Below, in pieces: positions 24,337-28,509 of a stretch of DNA of 28,509 bases. The position numbers were made by a program, and so were the translations under genes. How positions within the stretch are numbered: the first letter of the stretch is position 1; each line of letters begins with the position of its first letter. The notes below the pieces were generated by a model. The model did not search any database, was not told the DNA's origin, and was given only the letters and a program-made list of their open reading frames with translations. Source of the DNA: a virus; IMG/VR virus record IMGVR_UViG_3300034095_000783, positions 1-28,509 of that record. The stretch is one strand, 5' to 3'.

Positions 24337-24400
24337 CTGGCGTTAGCCAGAGTGCGGATCGCACTGCACAGGGCACGTCATGCCCTGCACACTAGGATCA
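24337..24400 (-). ncRNA. Three-hairpin RNA element, copy B
   Basis: In RNA sense it begins TGATCCTAGTGTG on the stop codon of the 70-aa gene. Hairpin 1 is CAGGGCA-TGACG-TGCCCTG (7 bp, 24369-24387), then TGC. Hairpin 2 is AGTGC-GATCC-GCACT (24351-24365). Hairpin 3 is CTGGC-TAAC-GCCAG (24337-24350), here directly stacked on hairpin 2 and with a four-base loop in place of CGGAT. The DUF932 ribosome-site leader follows. Confidence 0.75.
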
Positions 24401-24610
24401 GCCGCGCATCTCGCGGAATATCAAAGCCTTGGCCTTGTTGAGATATTGTCGGGCAGACTCAACGTCGCCAAAGGCCATCATCTCTTGAGCGTCAGACATC
24501 AAACCAGCGACCACCATCATGGGGCCAGCGGTTTTGTAAGTGATCGAATCTTCAACGCTGTCGATGAAGTCGTCGATCATGCAGCCGTACATTTTTATTT
24601 CGTTGTTCAT
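24398..24610 (-). CDS. Small Met-rich helical protein, function unknown
   Basis: I chose the ATG at 24610, which has AAAGGAA five bases before it. Upstream extension of the frame runs through the neighbouring gene and has no site. The 70-aa protein begins M-N-N-E-I-K-M-Y-G-C and is helical and Met-rich in the middle (A-G-P-M-M-V-V-A-G-L-M). Its last part, Y-L-N-K-A-K-A-L-I-F, resembles a TPR-like helix pair, though the chain is too short for a domain call. Element B begins at its stop codon. Confidence 0.65.
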   Translation of the reverse strand: MNNEIKMYGCMIDDFIDSVEDSITYKTAGPMMVVAGLMSDAQEMMAFGDVESARQYLNKAKALIFREMRG

Positions 24611-24611
24611 T

Positions 24612-24800
24612 TCAATTCCTTTCAAGGCAAGCGGTGTAAGTAGCAGGGCCATTGGTAAAGCCGCAGTTGTCGTTGTATTCGCGGCGAACGATTTTGATTG
24701 CGTTGCTGCGGCTGGTAGCACTGACCGCCGTTGTGTAGGGGTTGCAATTCCAAGATATAAACTTGGGCATCACAGTCACAAGATAAGTTCTGAAAATCAT
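24612..24800 (-). CDS. Small phage protein of 62 aa, function unknown
   Basis: The protein begins M-I-F-R-T-Y-L-V-T-V-M and contains T-S-R-S-N-A-I-K-I-V-R-R-E-Y, a strand-helix pattern seen in short hypothetical phage proteins, then N-C-G-F-T-N-G-P-A-T-Y. GGAGG lies 4 bases before the ATG, and ATGA overlaps the upstream stop. The next gene starts 1 base after its stop. The two cysteines in the C-terminal half are too few for a zinc site. Confidence 0.65.
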   Translation of the reverse strand: MIFRTYLVTVMPKFISWNCNPYTTAVSATSRSNAIKIVRREYNDNCGFTNGPATYTACLERN

Positions 24801-24979
24801 ATTGCCTCCACACGGGTGTAACCTTCAGATTCCAGAACGCGGGTGAAGGTCATTGCCAAACCGCTTTCGACTTTGAAAGTCTCGAAAGCACCAGTCACAG
24901 GGCTTACAGCCCGGAGCTCTTTTGGATAATACGGAAAGCTCATTGAACCGTAGGTTTTGTAAAACTCAGCGCGTGTCAT
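24797..24979 (-). CDS. Small phage protein of 60 aa, function unknown
   Basis: The protein begins M-T-R-A-E-F-Y-K-T-Y-G-S-M-S-F-P-Y and ends G-Y-T-R-V-E-A-I. The alternation of aromatic and charged residues suggests a small soluble fold. A strong GAGGAGG lies before the ATG, overlapping the end of the 56-aa gene. Its stop overlaps the next ATG (ATGA). I recognise no family. Confidence 0.65.
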   Translation of the reverse strand: MTRAEFYKTYGSMSFPYYPKELRAVSPVTGAFETFKVESGLAMTFTRVLESEGYTRVEAI

Positions 24980-24980
24980 T

Positions 24981-25151
24981 TCAAACCTCCTCAGTAAAAG
25001 ACAATGCGGTTTCGATCGCTTCAGCGCGATCTGTGGTGAAGTAGTCCGCCTCTTCGAGGTAGACGCCTTCGCGATAAAACTTCACAACGAACTCTTCGTA
25101 TTCGAATTCGTAGAACACGGTGGCCGAAGGGGCCCTGTAAACAACTCTCAT
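24981..25151 (-). CDS. 56-aa acidic aromatic protein, function unknown
   Basis: This frame is just below common length cutoffs. It begins M-R-V-V-Y-R-A-P-S-A-T-V-F-Y-E-F and is rich in Glu, Tyr and Phe, like DNA-mimic or inhibitor microproteins of phages, though that is only a resemblance in composition. AAGGAG is placed six bases before the ATG, and the next gene's ribosome site lies in its last codons. Without it, the stretch between 24979 and 25162 would be empty in an otherwise gapless array. Confidence 0.7.
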   Translation of the reverse strand: MRVVYRAPSATVFYEFEYEEFVVKFYREGVYLEEADYFTTDRAEAIETALSFTEEV

Positions 25152-25161
25152 GATGCGCTCC

Positions 25162-25449
25162 TTATGATTTGCGAGCGGTCACCTTTACGCTAACCACTGC
25201 ACTAATTTTCTCGACTTGAGAGATCAAGTCACCAAGCAGCTCTTCGACCTTGCGGGGGTCGTAGCTGGTGCGGTCCTGCTTAACCACAACAGCGCGAAAC
25301 ACATCGCCGTCGTAGCTATCCAAACCACCTTCTTTCAAACGCAATTTGATTGCGTCAGCTTCCTTGGTCAAGCGGCTGATGTCAGCCAGCAAGATACCCA
25401 AGTTGTCGATGTCGTCGGCGGTGATCGCCTGAATGATTGCTTTTGCCAT
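25162..25449 (-). CDS. Small helical phage protein of 95 aa, function unknown
   Basis: I chose the ATG at 25449 after TTTGGAG; an extension to 25500 would translate the hairpins of element C. The protein begins M-A-K-A-I-I-Q-A-I-T-A-D-D-I-D. It has a coiled-coil helix (L-A-D-I-S-R-L-T-K-E-A-D-A-I-K-L-R-L), then G-L-D-S-Y-D-G-D-V-F-R-A-V-V, and a C-terminal V-K-V-T-A-R-K. This order recurs in small phage early proteins that I cannot assign. Element C lies in its leader. Confidence 0.7.
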   Translation of the reverse strand: MAKAIIQAITADDIDNLGILLADISRLTKEADAIKLRLKEGGLDSYDGDVFRAVVVKQDRTSYDPRKVEELLGDLISQVEKISAVVSVKVTARKS

Positions 25450-25468
25450 AATGATCTCCAAAGGCACA

Positions 25469-25540
25469 CCAGCATCCGGCTGGATCGGAGTGTTAATCAC
25501 ACTGCACTACACCCTATCACGGTGCAGCACGCTGGGATTA
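25469..25540 (-). ncRNA. Three-hairpin RNA element, copy C
   Basis: In RNA sense it begins TAATCCCAGCGTG on the TAA stop of the 31-aa gene. Hairpin 1 is CTGCACC/GGTGTAG (7 bp with one G-U, 25507-25527), then TGC. Hairpin 2 is AGTGT-GATTA-ACACT (25489-25503), where the closing C-G pair of copies A and B has become T-A. Hairpin 3 is CCAGC-CGGAT-GCTGG (25469-25483), with three pairs changed on both sides relative to copy A and the loop kept. Confidence 0.75.
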
Positions 25541-25633
25541 AGAGTTGAGCCACTCTTCAAAAGATTTGATTGGCCAGCCGAGCGACTCGGCACAGGCCAC
25601 ATAGATTTGATAACGCGATTGCAAAGATTCCAT
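25538..25633 (-). CDS. 31-aa microprotein, function unknown
   Basis: The frame M-E-S-L-Q-S-R-Y-Q-I-Y-V-A-C-A-E-S-L-G-W is followed by P-I-K-S-F-E-E-W-L. A strong GGAGG lies five bases before the ATG, inside the end of the 69-aa gene. The sequence is an amphipathic helix and a short tail. Its stop codon forms the start of element C. Two similar array genes also end on such an element, which supports a real gene end here. Confidence 0.65.
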   Translation of the reverse strand: MESLQSRYQIYVACAESLGWPIKSFEEWLNS

Positions 25634-25635
25634 AA

Positions 25636-25845
25636 TTACCTCCAAACAGAATAAGGTTCGCCACCGCTGAGCGCGATGTCGTACGGTGAAAAGACCGGGA
25701 TAAACCGGCGAGCGTTGCAGGTCAGGTTGACCGCGTTGTCGTAAAAGTCTTCGCGCAGGGTGTCGAAGCGTTTGCCGCCTACTTCAACCAGCGGCATGTC
25801 CAACTTGACAAGCTGGATAGCGATAGGTTCGTTGCGATATTTCAT
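25636..25845 (-). CDS. Small phage protein of 69 aa, function unknown
   Basis: The protein begins M-K-Y-R-N-E-P-I-A-I-Q-L-V-K and is beta-rich (M-P-L-V-E-V-G-G-K-R-F, then R-R-F-I-P-V-F-S). An optimal AAAGGAG precedes the ATG. The last codons double as the ribosome site of the next gene. No catalytic or metal motif is visible. Confidence 0.7.
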   Translation of the reverse strand: MKYRNEPIAIQLVKLDMPLVEVGGKRFDTLREDFYDNAVNLTCNARRFIPVFSPYDIALSGGEPYSVWR

Positions 25846-25856
25846 GATGATCTCCT

Positions 25857-26036
25857 TTAAGCGGGGGCAAACATTGCACGACCTTCGCGCATAAACACGC
25901 GAAGAGCCACGGCTTCTCTGTTGTCCAACTCGTCGTTGTCCAACAGTTCTTTCATCACGATCACAGTATCGAGCAAGCTCATGCCGTAGATGTCGCGTCT
26001 GTCGTTGATGATTTGAATTGCGGTTGTGATGTCCAT
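25857..26036 (-). CDS. 59-aa helical protein, first gene of accessory array
   Basis: I chose the ATG at 26036 after TTTTGGAG; a TTG at 26048 lies within that site. The protein begins M-D-I-T-T-A-I-Q-I-I-N and is helical and acidic (V-M-K-E-L-L-D-N-D-E-L-D). It is the first gene behind the predicted leftward promoter near 26300 and has a leader of about 250 nt. I recognise no family. Confidence 0.65.
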   Translation of the reverse strand: MDITTAIQIINDRRDIYGMSLLDTVIVMKELLDNDELDNREAVALRVFMREGRAMFAPA

Positions 26037-26289
26037 AATGATCTCCAAAATATCAAGCTGTCACGGCCGCCTGAATACGCCGCCAATGCCAAGCACGCTT
26101 GGCATTAGTTGTGGGCGGGGGATTACCAACGTGCCCGATTAAGGACCTTTACGTACCGGTTTAGCTCACCGCCTCAAGACTCTTGCCCTCTTGGACTCTG
26201 TCTCACCAGAACATCTCTCGGTCGTCTGGAACGTATCCCCTAGTCGGTTGGGTGGGGAAGCAAACAAAGAACAATCAACCGACAACTCA
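26037..26289 (-). promoter_or_regulatory. Long structured leader of accessory array
   Basis: No gene is seen here. The stretch lies between the predicted leftward start near 26283 and the first ATG. It holds a perfect 10-base inverted repeat, AATGCCAAGC/GCTTGGCATT (26085-26094 with 26097-26106), and two weaker ones, CCAGA/TCTGG near 26206-26230 and TCCCC/GGGGA near 26236-26257. It does not follow the three-hairpin plan of elements A-C, and I see no tRNA or known riboswitch. Confidence 0.4.
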
Positions 26290-26317
26290 AATGTAACACA
26301 GTGACAGGCACTGTCAA
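26290..26317 (-). promoter_or_regulatory. Leftward promoter of accessory array with operator-like inverted repeat
   Basis: On the minus strand, a perfect -35 TTGACA (26317-26312) is followed after 16 bases by TACATT (26295-26290), with an extended -10 TG at the expected place. A perfect inverted repeat, TGACAG-GCA-CTGTCA (26302-26316), covers the -35 box and spacer, where a bound repressor would block polymerase. Candidate regulators in the window are the YdaS-like, HTH-zinc and ribbon-helix-helix proteins. Confidence 0.65.
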
Positions 26318-26331
26318 CTACTTTCTTTGCT

Positions 26332-26392
26332 GTTGCGCAAATACAACTAAAATAATTTAAAAGCGTTGTTTTTACGCAACTAAAAATAGTTG
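26332..26392. repeat. AT-rich repeats between divergent promoters
   Basis: CAACTAAAATA (26344-26354) and CAACTAAAAATA (26377-26388) are near-direct repeats. CAACTA-AAAA-TAGTTG (26377-26392) is a perfect inverted repeat, and GTTGCG (26332) faces CGCAAC (26375). The stretch is AT-rich and has no gene. It could be regulator binding sites or UP-element-like DNA for the divergent promoters. Confidence 0.45.
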
Positions 26393-26403
26393 AGTTTTGC
26401 CAC

Positions 26404-26432
26404 TTGACCCGGAAATCTGGTTGGTTTATTCT
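26404..26432 (+). promoter_or_regulatory. Candidate late promoter (pR'-like)
   Basis: TTGACC (26404-26409) and TATTCT (26427-26432) are separated by exactly 17 bases. The predicted start is near 26439. It faces the terminase genes, and the only element between it and the first late gene is a terminator, an arrangement like lambda pR'-tR'. Confidence 0.65.
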
Positions 26433-26438
26433 CTGCGT

Positions 26439-26503
26439 GCGCAGGTGCGCCCGCTTAAAGGCGAACAGAACCCAAGAGAAGCCGTCAATTTGCACGGCTT
26501 TTT
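26439..26503 (+). ncRNA. Predicted short terminated transcript (6S-like, about 65 nt)
   Basis: Transcription from the candidate late promoter would end at the terminator after about 65 nt without coding anything. The RNA can form GCGC-AGGT-GCGC and CGC-TTAAAG-GCG hairpins before the terminator stem. By analogy with the lambda 6S RNA from pR', it would be the default product before antitermination. Its exact start is predicted only. Confidence 0.45.
26479..26503 (+). terminator. Intrinsic terminator before first late gene
   Basis: AAGCCGT (26479-26485) pairs with ACGGCTT (26494-26500) around an 8-base loop, and the stem runs into five T's. The ribosome site of the first late gene starts only 8 bases later, so there is no room for another promoter. 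Late expression must therefore read through it. Confidence 0.75.
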
Positions 26504-26520
26504 GCACATTTGGAGCCCTC

Positions 26521-26763
26521 ATGGCCAAGACAATTACTATCGAACTGGCTGATGACGGCACGGTCATGGTTTCAAGCAGCGAAGGCGGTGAGCCTTACAT
26601 GTGCGAGAGCATCGCCGAGTGCCGTCAATACGTGGACAATATGCTGGCGGAAGAAGCCGGCGAAGGTTCGCAAGAGCAGACCATGGAAGGCCCCGAGGAG
26701 TACGGCCAGATGTGGAACGAAGAAGCGGCCAGCCGCAAACCCCAACCGGGCCTGATGGCCTAA
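26521..26763 (+). CDS. Small acidic protein, first late gene
   Basis: I chose the ATG at 26521, with TTTGGAG before it; the longer frame from 26404 would run through promoter and terminator. The 80-aa protein begins M-A-K-T-I-T-I-E-L-A-D-D-G-T-V, a beta-hairpin, and continues as a Glu-rich helical and probably flexible tail. Acidic small proteins often precede terminase genes in phages. I recognise no family. Confidence 0.65.
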   Translation: MAKTITIELADDGTVMVSSSEGGEPYMCESIAECRQYVDNMLAEEAGEGSQEQTMEGPEEYGQMWNEEAASRKPQPGLMA

Positions 26764-26779
26764 TCTCAAGGAGCTACAC

Positions 26780-27019
26780 ATGCAAGACTACTCAAACCCA
26801 GAATCACGTAACACAATGCGCGCAGCAGGCGGCACCATCAAGAATGGCGCAGCTATCGGCGGCGGCGGCAACCAGACTCAAGGCAAGGGCGAGATCCCCG
26901 GCAAAGTGTCCGTACCAATGCCCGGCACGAACGCTACACAGCCAGCCTACAAAAAAGAAGGCGGCGCGGTCAAGGCACCCGTTGGCTTCAACAACGGCAT
27001 CATCAACGGAATGATTTAA
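26780..27019 (+). CDS. Small Gly-rich protein, function unknown
   Basis: The 79-aa protein begins M-Q-D-Y-S-N-P-E-S-R-N-T-M-R-A and contains G-G-G-G-N, G-K-G-E and G-G-A-V-K. It is polar, Gly/Asn/Lys-rich and probably disordered. AAGGAG lies 8 bases before the ATG, and TAATG joins it to the next gene. Its position fits a DNA-binding or packaging accessory protein, which is inference. Confidence 0.6.
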   Translation: MQDYSNPESRNTMRAAGGTIKNGAAIGGGGNQTQGKGEIPGKVSVPMPGTNATQPAYKKEGGAVKAPVGFNNGIINGMI

Positions 27020-27198
27020 TGCCAAGCCCAGCCAAGCCCGGCTTGTACGCCAACATCCAAGCCAAGAGGGCACGCATAGCCTCTGGCTCGGGTGAGCGTA
27101 TGCGCCAGCCCGGCGACAAGGGCGCACCCAGCAAGGCTGACTTTGACGAGTCGGCCAAGACCGCTAAGGTCGGTCTCATCAAGAGAGCGATGAAATGA
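27019..27198 (+). CDS. Small basic protein of 59 aa, function unknown
   Basis: This frame, just below common cutoffs, begins M-P-S-P-A-K-P-G-L-Y-A-N-I-Q-A-K-R and is Lys/Arg-rich. Related-looking short basic proteins occur before terminase genes in several phages. The start overlaps the previous stop (TAATG), and the end overlaps the next start (ATGA), so the four small late genes form one translational unit. It may bind DNA. Confidence 0.7.
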   Translation: MPSPAKPGLYANIQAKRARIASGSGERMRQPGDKGAPSKADFDESAKTAKVGLIKRAMK

Positions 27199-27515
27199 AG
27201 AGCCCTGCTTGGCAACGCAAAGAAGGCAAGGCGCCATCAGGCGGCCTGAACGCCAAAGGCCGCGCCAGCGCAAAGGCTGAGGGGATGAACCTCAAAGCCC
27301 CAGTCAAAGCCGGCGACAATCCTCGCCGTGCTTCCTTTTTGGCGCGCATGGGCAACATGCCCGGCCCTGAACGCAAAGACGGTGAGCCAACGCGCTTGCT
27401 GCTGAGTCTCAATGCTTGGGGTGCCAGCAGCAAAGCTGACGCCAAGGCAAAGGCCAAAGCGATCAGCGCGCGCAACGAAGGCCTTGTGCGGGGAGCAATG
27501 AAAAATGGCAAGTAG
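27195..27515 (+). CDS. Basic DUF6321-like phage protein
   Basis: The 106-aa protein begins M-K-S-P-A-W-Q-R-K-E-G-K and continues G-G-L-N-A-K-G-R-A-S-A-K-A-E-G-M-N-L-K, then R-R-A-S-F-L-A-R-M-G-N-M-P-G-P. I recall this pattern as DUF6321, a small basic phage family of unknown function. The C-terminus is Lys/Ala-rich and helical. It overlaps the TerS gene by 11 bases. A nucleic-acid-binding role is likely from charge alone. Confidence 0.7.
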   Translation: MKSPAWQRKEGKAPSGGLNAKGRASAKAEGMNLKAPVKAGDNPRRASFLARMGNMPGPERKDGEPTRLLLSLNAWGASSKADAKAKAKAISARNEGLVRGAMKNGK

Positions 27516-27969
27516 ACGAAACCCAAGTCGCAACGCCGACTTAGCCGGGGCGCCACCAAAGCTGGCGACCATGGACGATCTGGCGATTCCGACAGCGGCC
27601 AAGACAGGTCGTGCTCACCCTGTGAGCAAGAGCGCCAGCACGAGCAGGGCGCCACATCGAATCAACCTTCGTGCTGTTGCAGAAGCCTGCATTGAAGAGG
27701 GGCTCGATCCTGCGGTGGAGATCGCCAAGGCCTTGAAGGCGACGATCCCAATGATGCGCAGTGGCATGCCAGTGCTTGACGACAAAGGCAAGAACATCAT
27801 GGTCCCGTTGCTTGACGTTGACACGCGCATGCGAACACTCAACGAGTTTCTGCAATACACGCAACCGAAGCTCAAGAGCGTCGAGGTCAAGATGTCCGGC
27901 ACGCTGGACCTGACCAGTGAGCAGCTGGACAACCGGCTGAACATGTTGCTTGCGAAGGCTGCGAGATGA
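27505..27969 (+). CDS. Probable terminase small subunit
   Basis: The 154-aa protein lies directly before the large subunit and overlaps it by ATGA. Residues 1-50 are basic and disordered. A helical region with R-A-V-A-E-A-C-I-E-E-G-L-D-P-A-V-E-I may be the DNA-binding part, followed by D-V-D-T-R-M-R-T-L-N-E-F-L-Q-Y and a C-terminal helix. Small subunits recognise the packaging site and stimulate the large subunit. The call rests on position, size and composition rather than a strong motif. GGGGAG precedes the ATG at 10 bases. Confidence 0.65.
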   Translation: MASRRNPSRNADLAGAPPKLATMDDLAIPTAAKTGRAHPVSKSASTSRAPHRINLRAVAEACIEEGLDPAVEIAKALKATIPMMRSGMPVLDDKGKNIMVPLLDVDTRMRTLNEFLQYTQPKLKSVEVKMSGTLDLTSEQLDNRLNMLLAKAAR

Positions 27970-28509
27970 TCCAGCTTGACCGCATAGACACAACGCTGTT
28001 GGACGAGGACGAGAAGCGTGAGCTGTACGAGCTGCTGCGCTTGAAGGACATCAGGGCCAAGCGCAATCGCTTGAAGACCTATGCGCCGTACAAGAAGCAG
28101 ATCGACTTCCACACTGCTGGCGCTGACTTTCGTGAGCGATTGTTCATGGCAGGCAACCAGCTTGGCAAGACGTGGGCCGGGGCCTTCGAGGTTGCGATGC
28201 ACGCAACGGGCCGCTACCCATCATGGTGGAAGGGCAAGCGATACAACTACGCCATTCGGTGCATGGTTGGATCCGAATCGGCTGAGCTGACCCGCAAGGG
28301 TATTCAACGCTTGTTGCTTGGCCCGCCAGAGATGCGAGAGGAGTGGGGCACAGGCGCCATTCCGTTTGACTGTGTGCGCGATACCAGCATGAAGCAGGGC
28401 GTGCCCGATGCGGTCTCAAGCATTGTGGTCCGCCACGAATGTGGCGAAGACAGCGTGATCCAGTTCAACAGCTACGACCAAGGCCGCACCAAGTGGCAGG
28501 CCGACACTG
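27966..28509 (+). CDS. Terminase large subunit, 3'-truncated by window edge
   Basis: The first 181 codons of the packaging ATPase-nuclease are present. After a charged N-terminal helix (L-L-D-E-D-E-K-R-E-L-Y-E-L-L) comes P-Y-K-K-Q-I-D-F-H and the Walker A motif M-A-G-N-Q-L-G-K-T (residues 61-69), typical of large terminase subunits. A segment with G-S-E-S-A-E-L-T-R follows. The Walker B and nuclease domains lie beyond the right edge. ATGA overlap with the small subunit gene sets the start. Confidence 0.9.
   Translation, partial: MIQLDRIDTTLLDEDEKRELYELLRLKDIRAKRNRLKTYAPYKKQIDFHTAGADFRERLFMAGNQLGKTWAGAFEVAMHATGRYPSWWKGKRYNYAIRCMVGSESAELTRKGIQRLLLGPPEMREEWGTGAIPFDCVRDTSMKQGVPDAVSSIVVRHECGEDSVIQFNSYDQGRTKWQADT

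Noticed and set aside
23278-25540. Elements A-C as insertion-sequence remnants or ordinary terminators
   Set aside because: No target duplications or terminal repeats are seen, none of the hairpins is followed by a U-tract, and stems change in a compensated way that decay would not produce.
26037-26289. Possible tRNA gene or attachment site in the long leader
   Set aside because: Some stretches resemble tRNA arms, but no TTCGA-type T-arm or cloverleaf could be folded by eye on either strand, and there is no integrase nearby.
26166-26567. A 133-codon minus-strand frame across the control region
   Set aside because: It would translate both promoters and the terminator and has no plausible start site; composition is not protein-like.

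Overview
The window is part of a tailed double-stranded DNA bacteriophage (or prophage) genome. It carries a family A DNA polymerase, an ssDNA-binding protein, a primase-helicase, a VRR-NUC nuclease, an SNF2-type helicase, both terminase subunits (the large one cut by the right edge) and very large virion-type polyvalent proteins (the first cut by the left edge). Genes are tightly packed with many 4-base ATGA overlaps. The promoters look like sigma70 sites and the Shine-Dalgarno (SD) sequences are standard, which fits a Gram-negative, probably proteobacterial host; naming the host more closely would be a guess. No integrase, CI-type repressor, lysis gene, capsid or tail gene is visible, so lifestyle cannot be decided here.

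Layout. (1) 1-10068, plus strand: the distal end of the late operon, with two giant polyvalent proteins (more than 1500 and 1654 aa) and a ferritin gene between them. (2) 10013-16531, minus strand: a replication operon ending in DNA polymerase A and including a DUF2815 ssDNA-binding protein, a DUF2800 RecB/Cas4-like nuclease and several small genes. (3) 16532-16654: a divergent control region with back-to-back promoters. (4) 16655-21865, plus strand: a Cro/YdaS-like regulator, small genes, Prim-Pol/VapE primase-helicase, an iteron-like repeat cluster, VRR-NUC, SNF2 helicase, and a zinc-finger protein resembling the lambda Q antiterminator. (5) 21846-26036, minus strand: an accessory array of about 14 small genes plus a DUF932 gene. 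(6) 26037-26520: a second control region with a leftward promoter carrying a perfect operator-like inverted repeat, and a rightward promoter followed at once by an intrinsic terminator. (7) 26521-28509, plus strand: start of the late operon, with four small genes and then TerS and TerL. Left and right ends are consistent with one late operon in a circular or permuted genome.

Most notable observations. Three intergenic regions of the accessory array carry the same RNA-like element of about 65-75 nt. Each begins exactly on the stop codon of the upstream gene, folds into three consecutive hairpins whose stems differ in sequence but keep pairing through compensatory changes, and ends just before the SD of the next gene. 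Two of the third hairpins, and a fourth hairpin in the rightward replication operon, share a CGGAT pentaloop. The phage also encodes a ferritin with an intact ferroxidase centre inside its virion-protein operon. Late genes appear to lie behind a promoter-terminator pair like lambda pR'-tR', with a Q-like candidate encoded nearby. Seven small genes of 26-59 aa, below usual annotation cutoffs, were found by reading through the overlaps.
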